A DNA stretch of 64,000 bases from Prochlorococcus sp. AG-347-I19 (GTDB lineage Bacteria; Cyanobacteriota; Cyanobacteriia; PCC-6307; Cyanobiaceae). The position numbers were made by a program, and so were the translations under genes. Where the stretch lies: contig QCBO01000001.1 in the NCBI GenBank assembly GCA_003279105.1, forward strand, positions 124,001 to 188,000. Direction: 5' to 3'. Below are positions 53,973 to 63,203 of the stretch, one piece after another. Position 1 is the first letter of the stretch. The number at the start of each line of letters is the position of its first letter. The notes under the pieces are model-generated. The model made no database searches. It was not told the origin of the DNA and saw only the letters and a program-made list of their open reading frames with translations.

Positions 53973-54341
53973 TCAAAGAGGTTTCAAAAAAGGCTTATCG
54001 GTCTCACTTAATTGCTCTTTATATTGTAATTTCTTCAATAAATCTTCCAAACATCTACAGAATAATTCAAGATCAATTCCTAAATTAATCTTAGTTCTAT
54101 TTTTTATTCTACCTAAACCCTCTCCAAGCAGAATAGTAGCTCCATTCAAATTACCCTTACTTAAGTGAAACTGAGAAACAGATACTTGTAAAATTCCTTG
54201 GATAACTTGTCTTTCGTCACCATCAACGGAATTCCATATTTCTTCAAAAGCATCATGAGCCTCATACCACTCATGATTGTTAAAAAGATTTAAAGCATTA
54301 AAAAGAGAATCTTTAAAACTTTTTTCACTTTCTTCGTTCAT
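53973..54341 (-). CDS. DUF309 protein
   Basis: 122 residues. The NHEWYEAHDAFEEIWNS motif, QVIQGILQVSVSQFHLSKGN and GLGRI are the DUF309 signature, an all-helical family in cyanobacteria and other bacteria with no established function. ATG 54341, 8 bp after the typA stop; likely the second gene of a typA operon. Confidence 0.88.
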   Translation of the reverse strand: MNEESEKSFKDSLFNALNLFNNHEWYEAHDAFEEIWNSVDGDERQVIQGILQVSVSQFHLSKGNLNGATILLGEGLGRIKNRTKINLGIDLELFCRCLEDLLKKLQYKEQLSETDKPFLKPL

Positions 54342-54349
54342 AAAAATAA

Positions 54350-56149
54350 TTATAAATTTCTTTTCTTTTTATTTATTTTTCTCATTCTTATTGAATCCGG
54401 TGTTACCTCTAACATTTCATCTGGACCAATATATTCGAGTGCTCTTTCGAGAGTAATGTCAACAGGTGACTGTAAAGTATCAAGTTCTTCTGCCCCTGCA
54501 GACCTCATATTAGTCAACTGCTTAGTTTTACATATATTTAACTCAAGATCTTGAGGTCGATTATTCTCTCCAATTATCATTCCCTTATAAACTTTAACTC
54601 CAGGTTTAATGAAATAGACTCCCCTATCTTCAGCATTCTTTAATGCATAGAATGTGGCCACACCTTCCTCAAAAGCTATAAGGACCCCATTCCTTCTGGT
54701 TTCAAAATCTCCTGTTTTAGGTTTATATTCATAAAATGAATGACTCATGATACCTTCACCTCTTGTTATCCGAACAAATTCTCCACGAAATCCAATTAGT
54801 CCTCTTGATGGTACAAGAAACTCTAATTGAGTTCTCCCATCTGAACTTGTCTGCATATTTTTCATCTCTGCCTTTCTTGATCCAAGTTTTTCTATACAAG
54901 AACCAACGGACACTTCAGGCACATCAAGGACCAAAGTCTCTATAGGCTCACATTCAACATTATCAATTTCTCTAAAAATTACTTGAGGTTGTGAGATTTG
55001 AAACTCGAACCCTTCTCTTCTCATAGTTTCAATCAAAATACCTAAATGTAATTCTCCTCTTCCTGAAACTGAGAACCTATCAGGAGAATCAGTTTCTTCG
55101 ACCCTTAGCGCAACATTTGTTAAAAGTTCCCTTTCAAGTCTATTTTTTAATTGTCTACTAGTAACAAATTTCCCCTCTTTACCTGCAAATGGAGAATCAT
55201 TAACAACAAAAGTCATATTTAAGGTGGGTTCATCTACTTTGATTAATGGAAGTGGATAGGGCGAATCGGGACATGCTATGGTCTCACCGATATTGACGTC
55301 ATCGAAACCAGAAACGGCAACAATATCTCCTGCAAATGCTTCATTTATATCAATCCTTTGTAATCCTTCAAATCCAAGTAGTTTACTTACCTTTCCTTTA
55401 ATAGTTTTACCATTTTCTTTGATTAAATTAGCTTGTTGACCATTTTTTATAGTTCCATTATGGATTTTCCCAATTACAATTCTGCCCAAGAAATCAGAAT
55501 AGTCTAAAGTAGTTATTTGTAGCTGAAGAGGCTTATTTGCATCACCTACTGGAGGTGGAACATGCCTGATAATAGCCTCAAAAAGAGGCATCATATTGTC
55601 ACTATTAGATTCCATCTCTTCTTTAGCAAAACCAGATAGCCCGCTTCCAAAAAGATAAGGGAAATCACATTGATCATCATCAGCTCCTAATTCTAAGAAC
55701 AAATCCAGTACCTTATCAATTGCTATTTCTGGTACTACCCTTGGTCTATCAATTTTATTTACAAAAACTATAGGCCTAAGTCCTTTTTCTAATGCTTTTT
55801 TTAAAACAAACCTTGTTTGAGGCATCGGCCCCTCATTTGCATCAACAATAAGCAAACAACCATCAACCATTCCCAAAACCCTCTCGACTTCTCCTCCAAA
55901 ATCTGCATGTCCGGGTGTATCAATAATGTTAATTCTGGTATCTTTGTAATTCACTGCAGTATTTTTTGAGAGTATTGTGATTCCTCTTTCTCTTTCAAGA
56001 TCATTCGAATCCATTACACATGTAGGAATAACTTCATTGTCTCTAAATATTCCTGATTGAGATAACAATGCATCCACAAGAGTTGTCTTGCCATGATCTA
56101 CGTGGGCAATAATTGCAACATTCCTAATTTCTTTTACTGAAGATGACAT
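54350..56149 (-). CDS. typA: GTP-binding protein TypA/BipA
   Basis: Translational GTPase of the EF-G family acting in ribosome biogenesis under stress. 599 residues: [17 protein letters not shown] (P-loop), [12 protein letters not shown] (switch I), [22 protein letters not shown] (guanine specificity), and the C-terminal BipA-specific region ending [14 protein letters not shown] 56149. Confidence 0.96.
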   Translation of the reverse strand: MSSSVKEIRNVAIIAHVDHGKTTLVDALLSQSGIFRDNEVIPTCVMDSNDLERERGITILSKNTAVNYKDTRINIIDTPGHADFGGEVERVLGMVDGCLLIVDANEGPMPQTRFVLKKALEKGLRPIVFVNKIDRPRVVPEIAIDKVLDLFLELGADDDQCDFPYLFGSGLSGFAKEEMESNSDNMMPLFEAIIRHVPPPVGDANKPLQLQITTLDYSDFLGRIVIGKIHNGTIKNGQQANLIKENGKTIKGKVSKLLGFEGLQRIDINEAFAGDIVAVSGFDDVNIGETIACPDSPYPLPLIKVDEPTLNMTFVVNDSPFAGKEGKFVTSRQLKNRLERELLTNVALRVEETDSPDRFSVSGRGELHLGILIETMRREGFEFQISQPQVIFREIDNVECEPIETLVLDVPEVSVGSCIEKLGSRKAEMKNMQTSSDGRTQLEFLVPSRGLIGFRGEFVRITRGEGIMSHSFYEYKPKTGDFETRRNGVLIAFEEGVATFYALKNAEDRGVYFIKPGVKVYKGMIIGENNRPQDLELNICKTKQLTNMRSAGAEELDTLQSPVDITLERALEYIGPDEMLEVTPDSIRMRKINKKKRNL

Positions 56150-56272
56150 TTATAAAATTTATATAAATAGTAAATTAACTTTATTAAGGCTAACTCAAAG
56201 GATGCTTATTATGAAAATTTTCTCTTTAAGACTTTGAAAAACATAAACATATTGAATAATTTAATTAATTGA

Positions 56273-56992
56273 TTAGATTTGTGATTCTCTATTTGAACTT
56301 TCAAAAACTTTTAAAGCCTCAATTGATCCTTCATATCTCCAATGCCAAGGTTCATAATCTAAATATTTATTATCTTTGGTGAACGATAATTTAAAGTGGA
56401 ATTTAGCTGCATTTTTTATTAACCATTTAAAGGCATCAGTATTCTGAAATTCAGTCTCAAAATCTGTTTCTCTTTGAGTGGCATCACCAATATCAATTGC
56501 AAAACCAGTACTGTGTTCAGAATAGCCTGGGGGGGCTGAAACTCTAGCTCTTTCGGCCGCTACTTGATTTCTAAAAGATTTTAGAGAATAGAAGATTTCT
56601 TTTTGCAAATTTATTGATCTATAACCACTTAAGAAAACCAAATATATCCCCTCCTTTCTCGCTTCTTTCCTCATATTCAATAAAGAATCACGCATATCAA
56701 TATGAACTTCAATATTAGGTTCTATTAGAACTAATTTCTCCCTACTAATTTCCGCATAGGGTAAATGGCCCAAAATTCTATTATCTTGATTTTTCTCAGC
56801 CTGAAAATTGAGATTGATAAAAGGGATTTGTTCTATATTTTTAATCAAACGCAATGCAGTATATGAAAAAAGTAGTAAGAGAAATGGAGAAGAAATTAAT
56901 AATTTTTTAAAAAATATTGAGTTGGAATTATTTATGTAGATTCTTTTGGCTAGTGGTATATCAATTTGATTAAAATCTTTGTTTTGTTCCAA
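56273..56992 (-). CDS. D-Ala-D-Ala carboxypeptidase, VanY family
   Basis: 239 residues. An N-terminal membrane anchor (about 28-47) is followed by a peptidase M15B domain: FLSGYRSINLQKEIFYS, SAPPGYSEHSTGFAIDIGD (zinc ligands His and Asp) and YLDYEPWHWRYEG (catalytic Glu and third Zn-ligand His). Trims peptidoglycan stem peptides in the periplasm. ATG 56992. Divergent from chlP. Confidence 0.9.
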   Translation of the reverse strand: MEQNKDFNQIDIPLAKRIYINNSNSIFFKKLLISSPFLLLLFSYTALRLIKNIEQIPFINLNFQAEKNQDNRILGHLPYAEISREKLVLIEPNIEVHIDMRDSLLNMRKEARKEGIYLVFLSGYRSINLQKEIFYSLKSFRNQVAAERARVSAPPGYSEHSTGFAIDIGDATQRETDFETEFQNTDAFKWLIKNAAKFHFKLSFTKDNKYLDYEPWHWRYEGSIEALKVFESSNRESQI

Positions 56993-57103
56993 TATTTATA
57001 GGTGAACCCAGAAAACATATTTCGATATTAACTATTATTTTACGAAATGCACTTTTATAAGCAAAAAAGATGTAGTTTTTATATACAGTATTATTTTTTT
57101 CAT

Positions 57104-58444
57104 ATGTTGAGGGTAGCTGTTATTGGTGGAGGTCCAAGTGGTTCATGCGCTGCAGAAATACTTGCTAAAGCTGGGATAAAAACTTGGCTCTTCGAGAGAA
57201 AATTAGATAATGCAAAACCATGTGGAGGAGCAATTCCACTTTGCATGGTCGAAGAATTTGATTTGCCTGAGTCAATTATTGATAGAAAAGTAAGGCATAT
57301 GAGAATGATATCTCCATCAAATAGAGAGGTAGATATAAGTTTAGATAGAGTTTATGGGAAAAGTGATAATGAGTTTATTGGGATGTGTAGAAGGGAAGTT
57401 ATGGATGCCTTTATGCGTAACAGAGCATCAGATCTTGGTGCTACATTAATAAATGGATTAGTTACTTCTATTGATACTGGCGACAATAATCAAGGGCCAT
57501 ATAAGCTTTCCTATTCGGATTTTACGAATGGAGATAAAAAAGGGGAACTCAAAGAGCTTACTGTTGACCTTTTGATCGGAGCTGATGGAGCCAATAGCAG
57601 AGTCGCAAAAGCAATGGATGCAGGAGATTACAAAGTTGCAATAGCATTTCAGGAAAGAATTAAATTACCTAAAGAGGAAATGAGTTACTACGAAGATCTT
57701 GCTGAAATGTATGTCGGAACTGATGTTTCTCCTGATTTTTATGGGTGGGTATTTCCTAAATATGATCATGTTGCTGTAGGCACTGGAACCATGCAAAAGA
57801 ATCAGTCATTAATTAAAGGACTTCAAGAGGGTGTAAGGAATAGGGCAAAGAAAAGACTTGTTAATGGAGAAGTAATAAAGGTAGAAGCTCACCCTATTCC
57901 TGAGCATCCAAGGCCAAGAAGAGTAGTTGGGAGAATGGCATTGGTTGGTGATGCAGCTGGTTATGTTACAAAAAGTTCTGGAGAGGGCATTTATTTTGCC
58001 GCAAAAAGCGGAAGAATGTGTGCTGAAGAAATTGTTGAAGCATCAAAAAACGGTCAAGTAATTCCATCAGAAAAAGATTTAAAAAACTATCTTAAAAAAT
58101 GGGATAAAAAATATGGCACAACTTATAAAGTGCTAGAAATCCTTCAAAATATATTCTACAGAAATGATTCTGCTAGAGAAGCCTTTGTAGAGATGTGTGA
58201 TGACATGGATGTACAAAGACTTACTTTTGATAGTTACTTATACAAAAGAGTTGTTGCCATGAAACCATTGCAGCAACTTAAAATTACAATGCTTACACTT
58301 GGTTCTATTTTAAGAGGGAAAGCCCTAGCACCCCTAAAATATAAACCCGTTGATAGTGCTGTTAGGGAAAATAAAGAAGTTGAAAAAATGCTAGAAAATT
58401 ATTCAATAAAGGGAGGCATTAAAGTTAAGAGTTCAAAAGTGTAA
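57104..58444 (+). CDS. chlP: Geranylgeranyl reductase
   Basis: Reduces geranylgeranyl to phytyl groups for chlorophyll (and tocopherol). 446 residues from ATG 57104; the in-frame upstream ATG at 57047 only adds a non-family leader. FAD-binding RVAVIGGGPSGSCAAEIL, GADGANSRVAKAM, and GRMALVGDAAGYVTKSSGEG (second FAD motif) are present. Strong marker of a photosynthetic organism. Its 3' end overlaps glyS by 20 bp, convergently. Confidence 0.96.
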   Translation: MLRVAVIGGGPSGSCAAEILAKAGIKTWLFERKLDNAKPCGGAIPLCMVEEFDLPESIIDRKVRHMRMISPSNREVDISLDRVYGKSDNEFIGMCRREVMDAFMRNRASDLGATLINGLVTSIDTGDNNQGPYKLSYSDFTNGDKKGELKELTVDLLIGADGANSRVAKAMDAGDYKVAIAFQERIKLPKEEMSYYEDLAEMYVGTDVSPDFYGWVFPKYDHVAVGTGTMQKNQSLIKGLQEGVRNRAKKRLVNGEVIKVEAHPIPEHPRPRRVVGRMALVGDAAGYVTKSSGEGIYFAAKSGRMCAEEIVEASKNGQVIPSEKDLKNYLKKWDKKYGTTYKVLEILQNIFYRNDSAREAFVEMCDDMDVQRLTFDSYLYKRVVAMKPLQQLKITMLTLGSILRGKALAPLKYKPVDSAVRENKEVEKMLENYSIKGGIKVKSSKV

Positions 58445-60587
58445 AGTCGGCTATTTTTAGAGAATAATTTCTAATTAAGCTCAACAAATTGAGTCTATTA
58501 TTTCTTATTTTTAAATCCTCTGACATTATTAGGACTCCATTTTCATTATCAAATAAATCTTCGATAGTGTTTATATTAATCTCAAACAAATTTAATAGTT
58601 CCAAATAATTGCAATAACCTTCCGAAAAAAGTTTTTCTAATTCTCCAATAAATTCAAAAACTTTCAATTCACAATCTTTTTCAAAAAGTTTTGTGTTTAC
58701 ATAATCTCTTGTTGAGAGAACTGTTTTTGAAAGATCACTATTTTTAGCTAATTTGCTTACCCTTGTAATTACCTTCTGTATTTCAACAAAATTTTCCTTT
58801 TCGTTAAAATTCATAATAGATTTAATCCTATTTTTAAGATCAACAATATTCAATACTCTTTTTTGAGATAATTCATCAGAAGAGCAAATGGCGTTTATTA
58901 ATTCTTTACTTAGTGATATTTCTTCTAGATGACTAACAATTCTTTGAACTAAAAATTCATTTAAATCATTAAATACTGTTTCTCTTGAGAAGTTTAAATT
59001 CGGAAATGCGATTTCCCAAAAATCAAAAAGTTCATTAAATAATTTATCTAAAGGTAAATCAAGTTCATAATCCCAAATTATTTTAATTACTCCATTCAAA
59101 TTTCTTCTTAAGGCATAAGGATCAGATGATCCACTGGGACGTTTACCAGAAATAAAAATACTTATTAAAGTTTCAACCTTATCTGCTATGGAGACTATTG
59201 CACCATATTTTGTGGAGGGCAAAGCATCTTTATAAAAAGAAGGTAAATAATGCTCAGCGACAGCCAAGCAAACATCCTCACTAAATTCCTCATATTTAAG
59301 ATATTTACCACCCATTATTCCTTGTAGCTCAGGGAATTCGAAAACAATTTCACTACATAAGTCATTTTTACAGTATTTGGCAGCTTCTATTATTTTTTTT
59401 TCTTCTAAAGACTTATCATTTAAAAATTTAAGAATTTTTTTAGTAATTTCCTCTATTCTTTCTACTCTCTGAAATATATTTCCAAGCCCTTTTAAATAGG
59501 AAACAGATTTAAGTTTTTCATTCCTTTCGATTGCAGCAACTTTTTTGTCACTTTCTACGAAAAACTTTGCATCTGAAAACCTTGCCCTCAAAACTTTCTC
59601 ATTACCTTTGGCAATATTATTATTTGATTCTTCAAGACCATTTGAAATAACGAAGAAATTTGTACTGATATTTTTTTCAGAGCTTAAATCTAGTTTAGAA
59701 AAACTTTTGTTTTTCAATAAAAGAGGAACATATCTCTGATGACTTTTCATTACTGTTGAGAGTACTTCAACCGGAAGATCAAGAAATTCATCACTAAATT
59801 TGCCAATAATTAAGTCTGGCCATTCAACTAAGTCAGTTAGTTCATTTAGTAATCCCTCAGAAAGGTCAGGTTTCAGATTTAAAGATTTAGATGCCTGAGT
59901 TATCAAACTTTCAATTTTTTCTTTTCTTTCTTTTCGAAAAGGTATTACTCGATTTCGTTTCAATAATTCAAAAAATTCATCAGGATTCTGAACTTCTAAA
60001 ACTTCATTGATTAGCCTATGACTTTTTGTTTTATTACTTATTTTGATCTTTGGATCACATTCATCAAAATCAAAATCAAGAATTTCATTATTATAAATTG
60101 AAGCAATCCACCTAATAGGTCTTGAAAATTTTATGTTCCCAGCCCCCCATTTCATAAATCGAGGGCCTTGAAGACTCTTTACTAATTTTGGGATAATCGA
60201 AGACAAAGAAATTTTTGTTGATAGTCCTTTCTCAATTTTCTTTCCAAATACAAAATCACCCTTTTCTGTATTTTTTATTTCTAACTCACATACATCTATA
60301 TCTAAGCTATTAGCAAATCCTAAAGCAGCATTAGTAGGACATCCATTTAAATAAGCTAAATTTGCTTTAGGCCCTTTTCTTTCTATTATCTTATCTTCTG
60401 AATAATCAACTAAACCTTCGAGAAGTAGAACTATCCTCCTTGGTGTGGAGGTAACAACTATATTCTCGAATTTGATTAACTTTTTATTCAATTCAAATTC
60501 AATGAGAGATTTAAGTTGCTCTAGAACAGAATGAGAAAATTTTGCGGGCAACTCTTCTGTTCCTATCTCAAGTAAATATTTAGACAA
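58425..60587 (-). CDS. glyS: Glycyl-tRNA synthetase beta subunit
   Basis: 720 residues, the usual length. It opens with KYLLEIGTEELPAKF, then FMKWGAGNIKFSRPIRW, KSHQRYVPLLL, FPELQGIMGGKYLKYE and GKRPSGSSDPYALRRNLNGV; the C-terminal anticodon-binding domain follows. It charges tRNA-Gly together with GlyQ, which is not in the window. ATG 60587. Confidence 0.96.
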   Translation of the reverse strand: MSKYLLEIGTEELPAKFSHSVLEQLKSLIEFELNKKLIKFENIVVTSTPRRIVLLLEGLVDYSEDKIIERKGPKANLAYLNGCPTNAALGFANSLDIDVCELEIKNTEKGDFVFGKKIEKGLSTKISLSSIIPKLVKSLQGPRFMKWGAGNIKFSRPIRWIASIYNNEILDFDFDECDPKIKISNKTKSHRLINEVLEVQNPDEFFELLKRNRVIPFRKERKEKIESLITQASKSLNLKPDLSEGLLNELTDLVEWPDLIIGKFSDEFLDLPVEVLSTVMKSHQRYVPLLLKNKSFSKLDLSSEKNISTNFFVISNGLEESNNNIAKGNEKVLRARFSDAKFFVESDKKVAAIERNEKLKSVSYLKGLGNIFQRVERIEEITKKILKFLNDKSLEEKKIIEAAKYCKNDLCSEIVFEFPELQGIMGGKYLKYEEFSEDVCLAVAEHYLPSFYKDALPSTKYGAIVSIADKVETLISIFISGKRPSGSSDPYALRRNLNGVIKIIWDYELDLPLDKLFNELFDFWEIAFPNLNFSRETVFNDLNEFLVQRIVSHLEEISLSKELINAICSSDELSQKRVLNIVDLKNRIKSIMNFNEKENFVEIQKVITRVSKLAKNSDLSKTVLSTRDYVNTKLFEKDCELKVFEFIGELEKLFSEGYCNYLELLNLFEININTIEDLFDNENGVLIMSEDLKIRNNRLNLLSLIRNYSLKIADFTLLNS

Positions 60588-60674
60588 GAAAAAATTATGA
60601 CTTTACTTACTATAATTTACTACCAGTTAAATAAGCTTTTCGCTAATGTATAAAAAGAGATATTTTTTGGTCCT

Positions 60675-62459
60675 TTGATCAAGGTTGAGAAAGTAAAAAA
60701 GAAAAAAGATTCTGCCAAGGAAACTGTTTGTTTGGCAAATGGATTAGAAGTTTCTAAATTTGAAAATTTTAAAAAAAGTAGCCAATTTCTCAAAGAACCA
60801 CTTGCTACGGAATTAGTCAATGAGAGCGATCATTTTACCAATGATGCAGTGCAGTTATTAAAATTTCATGGTAGTTATCAGCAAGATAACAGGGAAAATA
60901 GAAGGCCTGGCAAAAGTAAAGATTGGCAAATGATGCTTAGGTTAAGAAATCCAGGCGGCGAAGTCCCTGGGAAATTATTTTTAGCATTAGATGAATTATC
61001 TGAAAAACTAGGTAATGGAACACTTAGAGCCACTACAAGACAAGCCTTTCAAATGCATGGAATTAGAAAGGAGAACCTAAAGGAAGTAATTCAAACAATA
61101 GTAAATTCAATGGGTTCCACATTAGCTGCATGTGGAGATATAAACAGAAACGTTATGGCCCCTGCGGCTCCATTTGATTCGCCAGACTATAATATTGCAA
61201 GATCATTGGCAAAAAAAGTTGCAGATCTTCTCACCCCAATGGCTGGTCAAGGTACTTTTTTAGAGCTTTGGGCTGACGGTGATTTAGAGTACACGATAAA
61301 GCCTGACAAAGATATTGAAGCAATTAGGAAGCTCCAATTCAAAGATAATGTTTTTAGTGGGATAAAAGATGAGCCTCTCTATGGTTCAACTTATTTACCG
61401 AGAAAATTCAAATGTGCTGTTACAGTTCCTGGGGACAATTCTGTTGATCTTCTTACCAATGACATAGGAATAGTTGCCTTTACCTCTAAAGATGGAAACT
61501 TAGAAGGGTGCAACTTCTATGTTGGAGGTGGTATGGGTCGCACACATAATAATGAAGAAACATTTGCCAGAATTGCAGATCCACTTGGATATGTTGAAGA
61601 ACCTGATATCTATGAATTAATACAGAGCATTGTGGCTATTCAAAGAGACTATGGCGATAGAAAATCAAGAAAAAATTCGAGGATGAAATATCTTCTTCAC
61701 AGAAAAGGTATTAAATGGTTTAAAAAGATACTTTCTGATAAGTATTTCAAAAAAGAAATTAAAAAAATCAGAAAAGAACCTGATAATGTTCTTATTGATT
61801 ACCTAGGTTGGCATAAACAAAATAAAACCTCCTGTTTTGTAGGTTTACCATTATTATCAGGTAGATTATCTGGAGAGAAGAAAAATACCATCACAAGCAT
61901 TGTTAAAAAATATAATTTAGATTTAAGACTTACACCTAACCAAGATATTTTACTTTGTAATATCGCCAATAAAAACAAAGGTGAAATTCAAAAATCGCTA
62001 TCAAAAATTGGATACGAAAATTTAGAAAACATCAATGAAATACAAAGGCACGCTTTAGCTTGTCCTGCTTTACCACTTTGTGGTCTTGCAATGACTGAAG
62101 CTGAAAGAATATTACCTGATGTATTAAAAAGGATTGAAAATTTACTATTGGATCTAAAAATACAAAAAACAATATTATTCAGAATGACTGGATGTCCGAA
62201 TGGATGTACCAGACCTTATATGGCCGAATTAGCACTTGTTGGAAGTGGGCAAAACAAATACCAATTATGGTTGGGGGGAAGTAAAAATCTACAAAGGCTT
62301 GCTAGACCATTTTTACAAAGAATGGAACTTAACGATCTAGAAAAAACTCTTCAACCATTATTTGATAATTGGAAGAGTAATTTGGATTTGGATTTCGGAG
62401 ATTTTATAAACACTCAAGATGAAAATTATATATTGAATTTACTAAATAATAATCAATAG
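60675..62459 (+). CDS. sir: Ferredoxin-sulfite reductase
   Basis: Assimilatory six-electron reduction of sulfite to sulfide. 594 residues, with siroheme-binding RATTRQAFQMHGI, NRNVMAPAAPFDSP, and the 4Fe-4S/siroheme cysteines in ACPALPLCGLA and MTGCPNGCTRPY. A TTG start (60675) is used, since no ATG precedes the conserved region. Plant-type enzyme using reduced ferredoxin. Nitrite reductase (NirA) is the sister family; the motif context fits Sir better. Confidence 0.9.
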   Translation: MIKVEKVKKKKDSAKETVCLANGLEVSKFENFKKSSQFLKEPLATELVNESDHFTNDAVQLLKFHGSYQQDNRENRRPGKSKDWQMMLRLRNPGGEVPGKLFLALDELSEKLGNGTLRATTRQAFQMHGIRKENLKEVIQTIVNSMGSTLAACGDINRNVMAPAAPFDSPDYNIARSLAKKVADLLTPMAGQGTFLELWADGDLEYTIKPDKDIEAIRKLQFKDNVFSGIKDEPLYGSTYLPRKFKCAVTVPGDNSVDLLTNDIGIVAFTSKDGNLEGCNFYVGGGMGRTHNNEETFARIADPLGYVEEPDIYELIQSIVAIQRDYGDRKSRKNSRMKYLLHRKGIKWFKKILSDKYFKKEIKKIRKEPDNVLIDYLGWHKQNKTSCFVGLPLLSGRLSGEKKNTITSIVKKYNLDLRLTPNQDILLCNIANKNKGEIQKSLSKIGYENLENINEIQRHALACPALPLCGLAMTEAERILPDVLKRIENLLLDLKIQKTILFRMTGCPNGCTRPYMAELALVGSGQNKYQLWLGGSKNLQRLARPFLQRMELNDLEKTLQPLFDNWKSNLDLDFGDFINTQDENYILNLLNNNQ

Positions 62460-62462
62460 AAT

Positions 62463-63146
62463 TTAAATTTTTCCATAAAGGGCATTTGCTTTTTTATTTT
62501 TCCAAGCCCATAATTGATCGCCATAACTAAAATGCCACCATTCATTAGGATGTTGAGCAAATCCGAGTTTAGTCATAATTTCCCTTAATAAAATTCTTCT
62601 ACTATTCCAAATAATTTCTTCTTCATTCTTTGTGTTTGCATAAAAATAAGGATTTGAGGTCTCATCCATTTGATCAACCATGCTTCCCATTTCAACAAGA
62701 TTTCCATCCTTATCTGATAAACAAACATCCAATGCACCCCCAGTTGAATGAGGGGGAGGACACCTAGCGTCATAAGAAGGGTATGCCCAAAATTTTTCAA
62801 CTTTTTTTAAAATGGATGGATAAGATTGTATATTTTCAAAAGAAATATCAATATCGGATTTTTCACACTCTAATAAAAATGCTCTTTTAAACATAAATTC
62901 CTGAACTTCTAAAGGTCGCCAACTGTCATAAATTAAAAGGTTAAAACTACTCTTTGATATCAAATAATCATTTACTTTTACTAATCTATTTACGACCTCC
63001 TCTCTTAATTTCCAAATACAAGTTTTATCTTTGTAAGGAGCTCCTAAATGAGAGTAAGGGTGGGGATCTAAAAACTTTAGGCAGCTGGGTATAGCTATTA
63101 ATTTATCTCCATTATCTTTAATTGGTATTTTATTCCAAATTTTCAA
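62463..63146 (-). CDS. D-Ala-D-Ala dipeptidase, VanX family
   Basis: 227 residues, peptidase M15D. YDSWRPLEVQEFMF, zinc motif PPPHSTGGALDVCL, and the catalytic/third-ligand NEWWHFSYGDQLWAW are all conserved. Without a signal peptide it is likely cytoplasmic, recycling D-Ala-D-Ala rather than conferring vancomycin resistance. ATG 63146. Convergent with sir, 3 bp apart. Confidence 0.9.
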   Translation of the reverse strand: MKIWNKIPIKDNGDKLIAIPSCLKFLDPHPYSHLGAPYKDKTCIWKLREEVVNRLVKVNDYLISKSSFNLLIYDSWRPLEVQEFMFKRAFLLECEKSDIDISFENIQSYPSILKKVEKFWAYPSYDARCPPPHSTGGALDVCLSDKDGNLVEMGSMVDQMDETSNPYFYANTKNEEEIIWNSRRILLREIMTKLGFAQHPNEWWHFSYGDQLWAWKNKKANALYGKI

Positions 63147-63203
63147 TTGAAATTTGCAATTGATTTATAGTGGCATAAATATCAAAAATTACAATGATAG
63201 TTT

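Noticed and set aside
57047-57103. N-terminal extension of ChlP
   Set aside because: Adds 19 residues not seen in the family, whose FAD motif begins at the ATG at 57104.
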